In this document: one piece after another, positions 1-10,240 of the stretch
Numbering within the stretch: position 1 is the first letter of the stretch
How the letters are laid out: the number at the start of each line of letters is the position of its first letter
Source of the DNA: Circinella minor
Taxonomy: Eukaryota; Mucoromycota; Mucoromycetes; Mucorales; Lichtheimiaceae
Direction of reading: 5' to 3'
Length of the DNA stretch: 64,000 nt
NCBI GenBank assembly: GCA_016758965.1
Contig: JAEPRB010000059.1
Coordinates: forward strand, 124,001-188,000
Notes under the pieces: model-generated
Seen by the model: the letters and a program-made list of their open reading frames with translations, nothing else
Told to the model about the DNA's origin: nothing
Databases searched by the model: none
Made by a program: the position numbers and the translations under genes

Positions 1-118
1 AAGGACCCAAGCAAAACGGACATTTAACTACGCCTATCAATATTTATATATGAGTAACTTAATAGAAGAAAGATGTTAGACATAATTTAATTATAATAGC
101 ATTCTTTCTATGATTCTA

Positions 119-1047
119 CTATATACCTTCGTTATTTTTTTTTATTTCTTCCTCTTCTTTTACCAATTGGTCAAATACTTCGATTAATTCATCAATTGTT
201 CTAGTTTCATCACCATCCAATGCAATAGCCTTTTCTTTGGTAGCATTTGATCTGTCATTTTCTTGCCATTGCTTTCTATGAATATATTTCCACCCTGCTT
301 TATAAGCGTCAATGTTTCTACCAAGAGCTTGCCAAGTAACCATTGATGATGGACAAACAGGAGGCCATTCCATTTTAGGAACTCGTTTTGTTTTAATTGT
401 TTCAAAATGATTACCATTAACAAAATGGATCACTTCTGGAAGTGACTGTCCTTGAGGAAGATCAAATGGAAGATACAGCTGGGAAGAATGACCAGACGAT
501 GAGTAGCTAGCTATTGGCTTCAAAAATGTGTTTGCTGCTACTTGCAAGTCTTGTGCAGCGTCTAACCAATATTGACGTCTACAAGATGTGCCCTGGGGTA
601 ACTTCGGCTCAACACCATATGCCATTCTTTTCAATAAGTCATTATATATAGTGTCATAACCGGGGCAAATGTAAGTACAACATAAATCAGCGTTCTGTAA
701 AACGTATTTGTATATTTTCTCTTTAACTTCAAAGTACTTTTCTTGATTCTTGTATATAATATAAGCCAAACTATGAAAACCACACCATTCATCATCTACA
801 ATTTCAATTCTTTCCAAGTATTTTCGGGTGGTATGTTCGTAAACTGCTAATTAATGTGAATAGAGATGTATGCGATTAGTATTACGTATATTATTTTAGT
901 ATTAGCATTATTATACAATTACGTACTATAAAAGCAATAATATTATAATAGACATTATGTTTTAATAATCACTAATTATTGAAACTTACAGCTGGCTTTG
1001 TTTAGAGTGTTTGAATCTGAAGGTTGGTTTCCTGGTATTAATGACAT
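119..1047 (-). CDS. OTU-like cysteine protease domain protein (transposon-associated type)
   Basis: Two exons are inferred: 1047-990 (ATG at 1047) and 843-119 (TAG stop), 260 aa. The intron 989-844 has a GTAAGT donor and a TTAGCAG acceptor and keeps the frame. The long open frame alone has no ATG at its start, so the upstream exon is needed. Near residue 40 the motif DDEWCGF looks like the OTU catalytic Asp/Cys block. HFVNGNHFE near residue 155 looks like the matching His block. The C-terminus is acidic and Lys-rich. OTU-like proteins of this layout are common in mucoralean genomes, often beside or inside transposons, so a host deubiquitinase role cannot be assumed. The family call rests on motif resemblance. 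The minus-strand frame stays open upstream of the ATG, so the start could lie further upstream. Confidence 0.6.
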
Positions 1048-1389
1048 CTTTTCCTGTTTCTGTTTATCATATTCTTTCCTCTTTGAATATATTACAGATA
1101 CACCTTTCCTACTTTTATTTAGTTTTGTTACTATTAAAAATTCGTCTTAAATGGATACATACTCCTCTCGGTGTCTATAATGTTTCTGGTTTGAGTAGAT
1201 CACGTGCCTTTGTATTTCGGGGAACTGCTAGAGAGAATATATGCACGCGTGCTAAATATAACTACTCTTCCTCCCTCCTCCATTAAATTACAATAGTGTA
1301 CCAAAATCATCCATCAAAAAAAAAATTATTGATAATTATTCATATTTTTTTTATTATTATTGTTGCTATTATAATATGATTGGTTATTT
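1048..1389. other. Intergenic between OTU-like gene and D2HGDH
   Basis: AT-rich. Holds the OTU-like gene promoter side and the 3' side of the dehydrogenase. A CACGTG palindrome lies at about 1201. No further gene is seen; the plus-strand open frame across 1011-1286 has no family resemblance. Confidence 0.5.
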
Positions 1390-4163
1390 TTAGCAACCAA
1401 CTTGACCTCGTTTACGAACAATTTCTCCTTGTTCTTCTTCCTCTTTAGTGGGGAACATTTTATAAGGATTCATGATACCATTTGGATCAAATAAATTTTT
1501 AACTTTTCTCATTTGACTGATAATAGTCGACGATTTACTGAATGACAAATAAGCAGCTTTCATCATACCAAGACCATGTTCTGCAGAACCACTATTATTA
1601 TTATTGTTATTTATGGGGATTTATATTATACAAATTAGTAAACCAAAATAAAACACACATACACAAAGTAAAATCGAAAATGTTGTCAATCTTTTCAAAA
1701 AGACAATAAAGAAAAAAGAATTTGATGTCTTTACCTGCCCTTATGTTCAGCTACCCATTCATAAACAAAATCATCAATCTTGATACGAACTGATTCATCA
1801 TCTCTTAAAGCTGGAATGGTTAAATGCATATTACCATCACCTACGTGACCATAACTAATAATAAATAAAAGAATTAGTGATAATATTCAGGTTAGAACAA
1901 TAAAAAATGACAATTCCATCGCATTGTATTGAAGCTAAGAAAGAAGTTTTTTTTTGTACGTCTATCCACACGTCTTTCTTCAAAAGAGAGATAATTACCC
2001 ATAGACTGCACCAATATCACGTCCAATCATGCCTTCCTTTGTAGCCCATGCACGAGTATCTTCAACAAGTTTATATAATAATGGAAGTTCAAGTGAAACA
2101 TCAAAATGAATAGATGTAGGACCGGTTTGAACAATAGCTCTTGGAACATTGTTACGCCATGACCAGAATCTTTCGATCTGGGAAAAAAAAAAAAAAAAGA
2201 GCGCATATTTTTAGTTTACCCAGAATGAATGAATAAAACCATCCCATTTGAACTTTCACTCCATTCTCAGCTTCTCTCCCTTTTTTTTATTATTATTTCT
2301 ATGTATATATATATGTATTTTACCTCATCGGGTGTACGAGCTACATCACCTTCCAAAATAATCTTTTTCTCAAGCATAAGTTTCAAAAGTCGATCCGCTC
2401 TCTATGTGTATTCATCCATAATAACTTTATTAGTAAAAAAAGAAAAAGATAATCCATTAACGCATATAAACTTGATCTCTTGTAATCTCCCATCCTTTTG
2501 TAACAACAACAAACAAAAAATAATAATTTACCAAATTTTCAATTTCATGGTCCTTGCCAGCAGTTTCCATGACAACATAAAATGGATAGGTTTCTTTTAA
2601 TGGGAATGGCGATCCTTTAGGAATTTGGAAATCTTGTTCCTTGACAATAGCTACTGTGGAAGTATCCAATACTTCAAATGCAGCCACAGTTTCAGGTAAT
2701 TCACGTCGTGCCAAACTATATGCTTGAACAACATGATCGAATGTTTCAAGGCCAATTAAAAATACGTTGACAGCAGGACGAATTTGTGCTGTTGCTATGG
2801 ATACACCAGTTACCAATCCTAATGTTCCTTCAGATCCAATGAATAAATTTTTTAAATGATATCCAGAGTTGTCTTTACGCATTGTAGTCAAATTATCGAT
2901 GATTGTGCCATCAGGAAGTACCTATAATATATGTATATATATATATATATATAAGTATTGACAGTTATCAATATACATTAAAAAAGAAAAGAAAAGCGAT
3001 ACTTTACGACTTCAAGGCCCATCACACTTCCATGTAAATTTCCAAATCTCATTTGTCGAATACCTCCAGCATTAGTGCTTACGGTACCACCAATACGACA
3101 GATATGTCTTGCGGGTAAATCCAATGGAACCTAAACAAATTATTGAAAGATTTAACTTTCATTGCTTAGGGATAAAGGAGAATTTTTTAAATAACTTAAA
3201 AAGAGTTATGTAGAATAAAGACGTACCTGAAACCCAGCCTGGGAAAGAGTTTCATCTAATTCTTGTAAAACACATCCGGCATCACATACCAAATCACCTA
3301 TTCGTGAGAAAAATTAACATAAGTTAGATAGATCAGTTGACAAATTAGTTGAAACGGAAGATAAATAATCATGCGAAGATTAATTTCCTTTTCTCCATAT
3401 ATTATTATTATTATTACCTCTAAGCTCATCTAATTTACGGATCTTTGCCATTTTTTTTGTGCTTATAATAATTTCATCAAAAACTGGGACAGATCCTATA
3501 TAATATATATAATTCAATTTGTTTAGTCATGATATAGACATGATGATATTTGAGTGTGTTCCATTTTTGTTTTCTTTACATTTATTCTTCTAATCTGCAC
3601 ACTTCCTCGGACCCAAAAAAAAAATAATAAAAAAAAAAAACGGTTACTATATTATTTACCTCCAGAAGCACTAGTATTACCACTTTGTGGTACAACAGCA
3701 ATTAATTGATCATTACAATATTTAAGAATTTTTGATACTTGTTCGGTAGTTTCGGGTAATAAGATTACTTGAGTAGCTGCACGAAACATGTTATACCAAT
3801 CACAAGTATATGATGCATGTTCAGCTTCAGTTAATGAATCACGCTCTAATACTGATGTTTCAGGAAGGACGGTTTTAAAAAATGCAATATCTTCATCCGT
3901 AAGCTATTTATTATTATTATTATTGTTAATACCAATGTTAGAATGTTTATTAGTGAATGTACTCAAATATTTTATATATAAAAAAAATCATGCAAGTACA
4001 AAAATAGTGAAGCAAGAATAATAATAATAAAGACTATGCTGGATAGAATATATATCGATTGGCTGGAAAAGCGTACCTTCTTAAATCGAGGATCACGTTT
4101 AACACGTTCGATTTTTTCTGAAGTAAGTTGAGTAAGACTGAATCCGTGTTTATCTGCTGTCAT
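1390..4163 (-). CDS. D2HGDH: D-2-hydroxyglutarate dehydrogenase (FAD-linked, Dld2/Dld3 type)
   Basis: Ten exons (minus order): 4163-4077, 3903-3660, 3495-3418, 3297-3227, 3130-3008, 2921-2532, 2401-2324, 2177-1999, 1854-1735, 1591-1390. They sum to 1572 nt, 523 aa, all in phase. The enzyme oxidises D-2-hydroxyglutarate (yeast relatives also D-lactate) to the keto acid with FAD. Family blocks are present in order: PCMH-type FAD-binding domain with NTSASGGS and [10 protein letters not shown], then [16 protein letters not shown], then the C-terminal catalytic domain with [12 protein letters not shown] (metal/substrate histidines), SAEHGLG, and NPYKMFP close to the end. The N-terminus starts only about 15 residues before the conserved LTSEK region and shows no clear mitochondrial presequence, so a cytosolic Dld3-like form is possible, or a 5' exon is missing. 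The family call is secure; substrate preference is inferred. Confidence 0.92.
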
Positions 4164-6110
4164 AATAATATCTTCTTCTTATGTAAATCTTTTTTTTTTT
4201 TTGGAGAAGGGGGAGACAAAAAAAAAAAAAAAGTGAAAAAGAAAGTTGAAAACTAAGAATTGCGTTTGTGTGCGTGCTTTTTCAACTAATGATGCCATTA
4301 TAAACCTTAAAAATGGATCGAATTTTATCCGAATTCCCCGATCTGTTTTTGTTAGTCAAACCATCGCGAGAATTTCCATGCGATCACATCATTTCTTTAA
4401 TTCAGCTAATCTCATCTTTTACATAATATATATGATAGTTTGATTATTTGAAAATAGCAATAGTTTTATATTTTTTATTGATCATGAGTTCAACAGCTCA
4501 ATGATTATTTCAAAGAACTTGGTAGAACTTCTTTTTTTTTTCAAAAAGTAAAATTCAACTTTTATATTTTATATTGTCATCATTCGCACACACATACACA
4601 TACAGATAAACGTTTTTTCATGATTGCTACTGCTACTTGTATATATACGTACATAAAAAAGGTGGGTTTTTTTCAGAAACAAAAATTGGATAATAGAGGA
4701 TTGTTGAAAATGTGATATACAACATAAGAAAAGCCCATCTGTCTAAGCTTCAAATCAAAATAAAAAATGTCGGAAGCTACTGCCCACGACGAAAAAAAAA
4801 TAGATTATCATAATCAGATATTCTTTTTTACGATTGGGTAGTGAGTTTTCTTTTCTTATAAAAAGAATTAATTATTGGGTGTTTCTTTATCATTATTAAT
4901 ATTTAATAATACTACTCTGAAGAAGATTTAATTCTACTGAATCACACGGAACGAAACAGAAAGAGTTCTTTCTACTTAAAAAAGAGAGCGAGGAAGGGTC
5001 ATAAGTAATATATATAACCATAATCATACTGATATAATAAAAATAATAATGAAGTAATCAATTAAAAGAAAAAAATGTATACGTATTAAATCACATTCAG
5101 CAGACCATGAATACTTAATGTATGTTCACAGCGAAAAATAAGAATAACTCTTTCGTATCTAATTGAAAACACCCAAATAAGGAAAAATAAATCTTAATTA
5201 ATTCTTGTCACAAGTTTGAAAAGTGAAGTGCCTGATCCGTGACCTATTCAAGAATATAGGACAACATTCCTCCTATTCTTTCTATACTTCAGCTCTTGAA
5301 ATGTAGTTTTCTGTCACCCATTTAGAAGGAAAAGTCTATAAGTACTCTCCATAGAGATGAAATCCCTTATCCTACAAAATCGCAAAAGTTGATTTGAATA
5401 ATATAAATCGAATGGTGATGTTTTTCGTCGTCAGGTAAAAACTTATTCGACAAAATGGTTCCATCTTTATAGAATTTAAATATGTTATATTCAACTTATT
5501 ATTACGTATCTAGTTTTCATCAATCAATTTGTCAATAATTTTCTTCTAACAAGTTATTGTTATAGTTATTATTACTGTTATTAGCTTTGCGTCATAATCC
5601 TATAGATGGGACAATAGTAGTATATTTACACAACGGTATATCTATAATCACTTGTATTTGAAATGGTTATTGCATGAATGTAATGCTATTCTATTATTAT
5701 TGTATTATTTTTAGCGTTTCATATAAAAAATAATTATTTTTGGAACCTGTTTGTTAGACAAAGTATATCTATTATTATTATTATTATTATTAGGAAAAAA
5801 TCCCTCTGTCTTTTACCTATTTTGTTGTTAATAAAAATAAAAAGAAGAAAAGATTCTTTGGAAAAAGAAGTTTTTTATTGTTTGTTTGTCCACAAAAAAA
5901 AAACTTTTGCTCTCGTCAGTTTATATTTTATCCGAAGCTAAATAACTTTTTTTTTTTGAACACCCAAAAGTTTTTACGTGATTGACTTTAAGCTCGTATT
6001 GACCCAATATTACTAATAATCAAGTAATAATAAGATTTAATGTATTTAATAATCATCCTATTTTATTATTATTATAAAACATTGAAAAAAAAAAAGAAAA
6101 GGAGGTTTCC

Positions 6111-6141
<31 letters not shown>

Positions 6142-6310
6142 ATTAAATGAAGTTATTTATATACCTAAGCCACCCATTTTCTTCAAAATTATAAATTGAA
6201 TGTTTGATTGTGCAGTTTATTTCTCTTTTTGTTGTCTTTTTTCTTCTTTTTTTTTTCTTTCTTCAATCCATCTTAAGTTTTTCTTCAATCGAAATAATTA
6301 ATTAAGAAAA
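4164..6310. other. Divergent intergenic region D2HGDH / TBP
   Basis: About 2.1 kb of AT-rich DNA with A/T homopolymers and ATT trinucleotide runs. It must hold both promoters. A T-rich stretch at 6230-6280 precedes the TBP start. No coding region, RNA gene or element was recognised. Confidence 0.5.
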
Positions 6311-7435
6311 ATGTCTGGATTCAACATTGCCACTCCTTCTATGGCTACACCTGCCGTTCAAACACCTTCTGTTCCTACTCCTTTACAACAACCTACTACA
6401 CCTTTCGCTTTACCTTCAACACCTGCACCTGCTGATGCTCCAACTCCTAGTCAAAATAATAATCAAAACCCTTATGCTGTAGCTGGCATCACTCCCATTT
6501 TACAGTAAGTAAAATTTAAACTAAATAGACACTAGTATAATGCTTGATTTATTTAATAATAATAATCAAAACGAAAAAAAAATATATATAAATTCATATA
6601 TGTATATATAAATTATACAATGGCTTTCGTTTTCTTTTAATTTTTTTTTTTATTTTTGCTTACATAAATTAAAACTTTTTTTTTCTTTTATAAAAAAAAA
6701 GAAACATTGTGGCCACTGTGAATCTGGATTGTCGTTTGGATCTGAAAACTATTGCTTTACATGCTCGTAATGCCGAATACAATCCAAAGGTTAGAGGAAA
6801 AAAGAAAAGGAAGAGTGGTATTAAAAAAAAGCAAATGATACTCGATGATGATAAATGAAAAAGGATAACTGGGGATGGGGGGAAAAGATCAAATAGTATT
6901 GTCTTTTTAAGTGAATTTCATTACATATATCTAAATGTATATATATATATATATATTGGTATGGTAATTTTTAGCGTTTCGCAGCAGTGATTATGCGTAT
7001 TCGTGAACCAAAAACGACTGCTTTAATCTTTGCATCAGGCAAGATGGTGGTAACGGGAGCAAAATCAGAGGATGATTCCAAATTAGCAGCACGTAAATAT
7101 GCACGTATTGTTCAAAAGTTGGGTTTCCCAAGTAAATTTACTGATTTCAAGATTCAGAATATTGTTGGTTCGTGTGATGTACGATTCCCAATTCGATTGG
7201 AAGGTTTGGCTTATTCTCACGGACACTTTAGTTCTGTAAGTTTTGTTGCATGTTATGTACATTGATTGTCATTGTTGGGATGATATATATATATATATAT
7301 GGGTGGGGGAAGGAATTTGTGTGATTATGAAGATGTGTATATGTTATATCATGATAATGACGACGATTGATTATTGACAATAATGATAAAAACTGACATG
7401 AATATATACACATACACACATACATACACACATGC

Positions 7436-7466
<31 letters not shown>

Positions 7467-7653
7467 CAATTCTTCTTCTTAGTATGAACCTGAATTGTTC
7501 CCTGGTTTAATCTATCGTATGGTCAAACCAAAAATTGTCTTATTAATTTTCGTATCTGGTAAGATTGTACTTACTGGTGCTAAAGTACGTGAAGAAATTT
7601 ATCAAGCCTTTCAAGCTATATACCCTGTACTTCTCGAATTCCGAAAACCTTAA
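6311..7653 (+). CDS. TBP: TATA-binding protein (general transcription factor TBP)
   Basis: Four exons: 6311-6504, 6702-6789, 6975-7235, 7483-7653, 714 nt, 237 aa, in phase. TBP binds the TATA element as the core of TFIID and serves all three nuclear RNA polymerases. The first ~60 residues are a Pro/Thr/Ala/Gln-rich linker typical of fungal TBPs. The conserved saddle follows with two repeats: repeat 1 has [29 protein letters not shown] split over an exon junction and continues with [14 protein letters not shown]; repeat 2 has [31 protein letters not shown] and [12 protein letters not shown]. The protein ends ...LLEFRKP soon after repeat 2, as TBPs do. The ATG follows a pyrimidine-rich leader. 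Identity is secure. Confidence 0.97.
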
Positions 7654-8898
7654 AAGTACATATTTACTACGTCGACTACTACTACGATACATGCATATTC
7701 AAAAAAAAATTCAACAACAACAACATCAGTCATCTTATCTCTTTTTTTTTATATTTTGCAATAATTAATTAATTAATTAATTCAAAAAGAAAGTAAGAAA
7801 AAAATAAGAAAGTAAAAAAAAAAACCACCCAATTTTTTTTATTCAAAAACAACAACAAACAACACATCACACATCAAACGAAAAGTCAATGAATTCCCGA
7901 ATTTGTAATATATAATACAGCTTAACTTCCCTCCTTTGTCACTCATCTTTATCTTCATTTTACATATCCTTCTATCCTTTTCTTCTTTTTTTTAAAAAAA
8001 ACTAGCATATCAATAATGAGAAAAAAAATTCGACAGCATTTAAAAGGAAAAAAAAAGAAAATAATAATAATAATAATAATGATTACCAAAAAAAAAAGTA
8101 CATAATTAACAACTAATTTGCACATAGTAACAATAAAAAATGATTATAAATATACAAATAATGAAATTAACAGTTCAATTTGTTGCTATGAGGGGTTTTA
8201 TGTGTGAGTGAGAGAGACAAGAATAACTCAAAAAAAAACAGACTAGTATATGTGCACAGACCAACAAAATGAGTCATCGTGTGCCAACTTGGATCATAAC
8301 ACGTATTTAAACATTTTTACAAAAAAGCAAGGTAAATAAATAAACAGTATGGTATCTTGGCTGTTATGTAAATCCTTGGCATACAAAAAGAAATGAGGGT
8401 TTCTTGTGTCACCATCTATAAACCCCCTTTCTCTTTGTAAGTATACTCTCTTTTTTTTTTTACTTTGTATAAATTACACAGAGCATGTCTTTAGTGGAAG
8501 ACCCAAAAAAAAATGATGGCGTCAGATTTTCTTCATAATTTAAGCAGTCTCTTTTTTTTTGTCGTATTTTAAACTGTGTAGCTTGGCGCAGCAAAGTTAA
8601 CGTAACACCTTTTTTCCTCTTCCCTCTTTTTTTTTTATTTTTTTTTTTTATAAGTACGAACGCTAACAAAGACGAAACGTATTTATAAAAGGAGGACGAA
8701 AAAAAAATATATATAAAAATAATACATACACATTCAACTGTTTAGAGAAGAACATAAATAGCAATAGTTTATTTTACATGTGTATGTCTTTTTCTTTTAT
8801 TATTTTATTATTGGGTTAATAATAAAAAAAAGTAACATATATGAAACCACCTCCTACTTCGTATATTATTTTATATACGTGTCGAAATACTATATAAA
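7654..8898. other. Intergenic region TBP / acidic protein gene
   Basis: AT-rich 3' flank of TBP followed by upstream sequence of the next gene. Contains four tandem TTAA units near 7763-7780 and many poly-A/T tracts. No gene recognised apart from the short upstream frame listed separately. Confidence 0.5.
8841..8897 (+). promoter_or_regulatory. Possible upstream ORF overlapping a TATA-like element
   Basis: An 18-codon ATG frame (8841) whose TAA stop (8895-8897) lies one base before the ATG of the next CDS (8899). The stop is embedded in TATATAAA. If transcription starts upstream, this frame could limit initiation at 8899. If TATATAAA is the real TATA box, the annotated ATG would lie upstream of the transcript start and a later Met would be used. 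Confidence 0.3.
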
Positions 8899-9405
8899 AT
8901 GAAGGCACCTAACAAAAAAGCATCAACGACGGCAACAACTATACGACAACGACGACGACGACCTTCTTCTAATAATGCTTATAACTATTTACCACCATCT
9001 CCACCTCTAAGTGCATCAACAAGAACAAGAACTGATGATAATGATGATGCTGGAGACGATGGAGACGATGGAGACGATGAAGAGGAAGAAATAGAGGTGG
9101 ATAATACTTTGCAAGCCATGGCAACTTTTTTGTTCAATACCCAGGTAACAAATAATACTACTCATAATCCGCAGCAACATCAAGACGTTTCTATAACAAC
9201 CAGAAGAACAACGACAACAACAAGAAATATGAACTCCACAGCTGATACCAATACAAGGATGGTGAATACAAGGATTTCGGCATCACCTTCCGATGTCCAT
9301 CCAGAACAAGAGGATTTTGAACTTTTTTCATCACAAGATACCATTTTAATGTCTTCTTCCCCTCCGAGTGCTGATTTTTTTAGATCGTTGGAAGACGATT
9401 CTTAA
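8899..9405 (+). CDS. Low-complexity acidic protein of unknown function
   Basis: A single open frame of 168 aa from ATG 8899. I recognise no family. Visible parts: a Lys/Arg-rich N-terminus (about residues 2-23) that could be a nuclear localisation signal; a Pro/Ser patch; a strongly acidic Asp/Gly/Glu tract (about 47-70); a short hydrophobic segment LQAMATFLF (about 74-82); a Thr/Asn/Arg-rich middle; and an acidic Ser-rich tail ending FFRSLEDDS. The composition suggests a disordered nuclear protein, but this is inference. It lies between TBP and the RBR ligase, both on the same strand. Codon use resembles neighbouring genes and the frame is long for this AT-rich DNA, which supports it being real. 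Confidence 0.5.
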   Translation: MKAPNKKASTTATTIRQRRRRPSSNNAYNYLPPSPPLSASTRTRTDDNDDAGDDGDDGDDEEEEIEVDNTLQAMATFLFNTQVTNNTTHNPQQHQDVSITTRRTTTTTRNMNSTADTNTRMVNTRISASPSDVHPEQEDFELFSSQDTILMSSSPPSADFFRSLEDDS

Positions 9406-10240
9406 AAAAAAAAGAAAAACTCCTTTTTTTTCCATATTATCTTCATATACCACTTTTTTTTTTAGCAAAAAAAAAAAAACCTTTTCTTCTCTTCTCAAAT
9501 TGCTATTTGTTTTTTTTTTTGTTCAGTATATATTTCATTTTTTCATGTTCTAGTTTCCTTTTTTATTTTTGCATTTCATATTTATGTCCCTTTCTTTATA
9601 TCATTCATCCATTTCATATACAAAAAAATAATATCTACGTATCCATATATAAACCCAAAAGAAAAAAAAAAGTTTTTGAAAACCTTTTCCCCTTTTTCCA
9701 CATAAACAAACAAACATACAGAAGGAAAAAAAAAAGTTTTTTTTTCTTTCTACATATAAATATTTAATACTTTTTCATTTTATTGTAGTAATATGCTTAT
9801 GAATATTCTTTAAGATCGAACACACATTTTCTCTTTCTTTAAATATACAAACAAATATATAGATTTTATTTATTACATTATTCGCTTATATATTATATTT
9901 GATCTGTCAAAATAAATATAGATAATTGAAACAATTATAGTATTTTGGATTTATAATGGTTGTTAAGTATTATTATTGATTTGAGATCGGTCATCAATCA
10001 ATGGACAGCAACAAACAATAAGGGGGGCAAAGACATAAAAGAAGTGTATATATACGTCCCTAGAAACAAAAAGTTGGGGGGGGGGTGTTTTAAGAAGAAA
10101 GGTTGGGGGGTGAATTAAACAGCAGGGTTTTTTTTTATTAGTTTTTTTCATATGCGAAGCGGCTAAAAAAAAATCAATTTGCATATCTCCTTTTTTTTTT
10201 TTTTTTTTTTGGCTTTTTTTTTCTTGTTCTTTATGTTTAT
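9406..10240. other. Intergenic region, T- and A-homopolymer rich
   Basis: 3' flank of the acidic protein gene and promoter of the RBR ligase. Contains a G9 run at 10077-10085 and poly-T at about 10191-10210. The minus-strand open frame over 9963-10337 overlaps the first RBR exon and is a shadow. Confidence 0.5.

Noticed and set aside
1011..1286. Plus-strand 91-aa open frame
   Set aside because: Overlaps the start of the OTU-like gene on the other strand and has only composition-driven hydrophobic residues; no family signal.
4246..4443. Plus-strand 65-aa frame upstream of D2HGDH
   Set aside because: No resemblance to any family and no splice partners. I also tested the minus strand here for a mitochondrial presequence exon and could not connect one convincingly.
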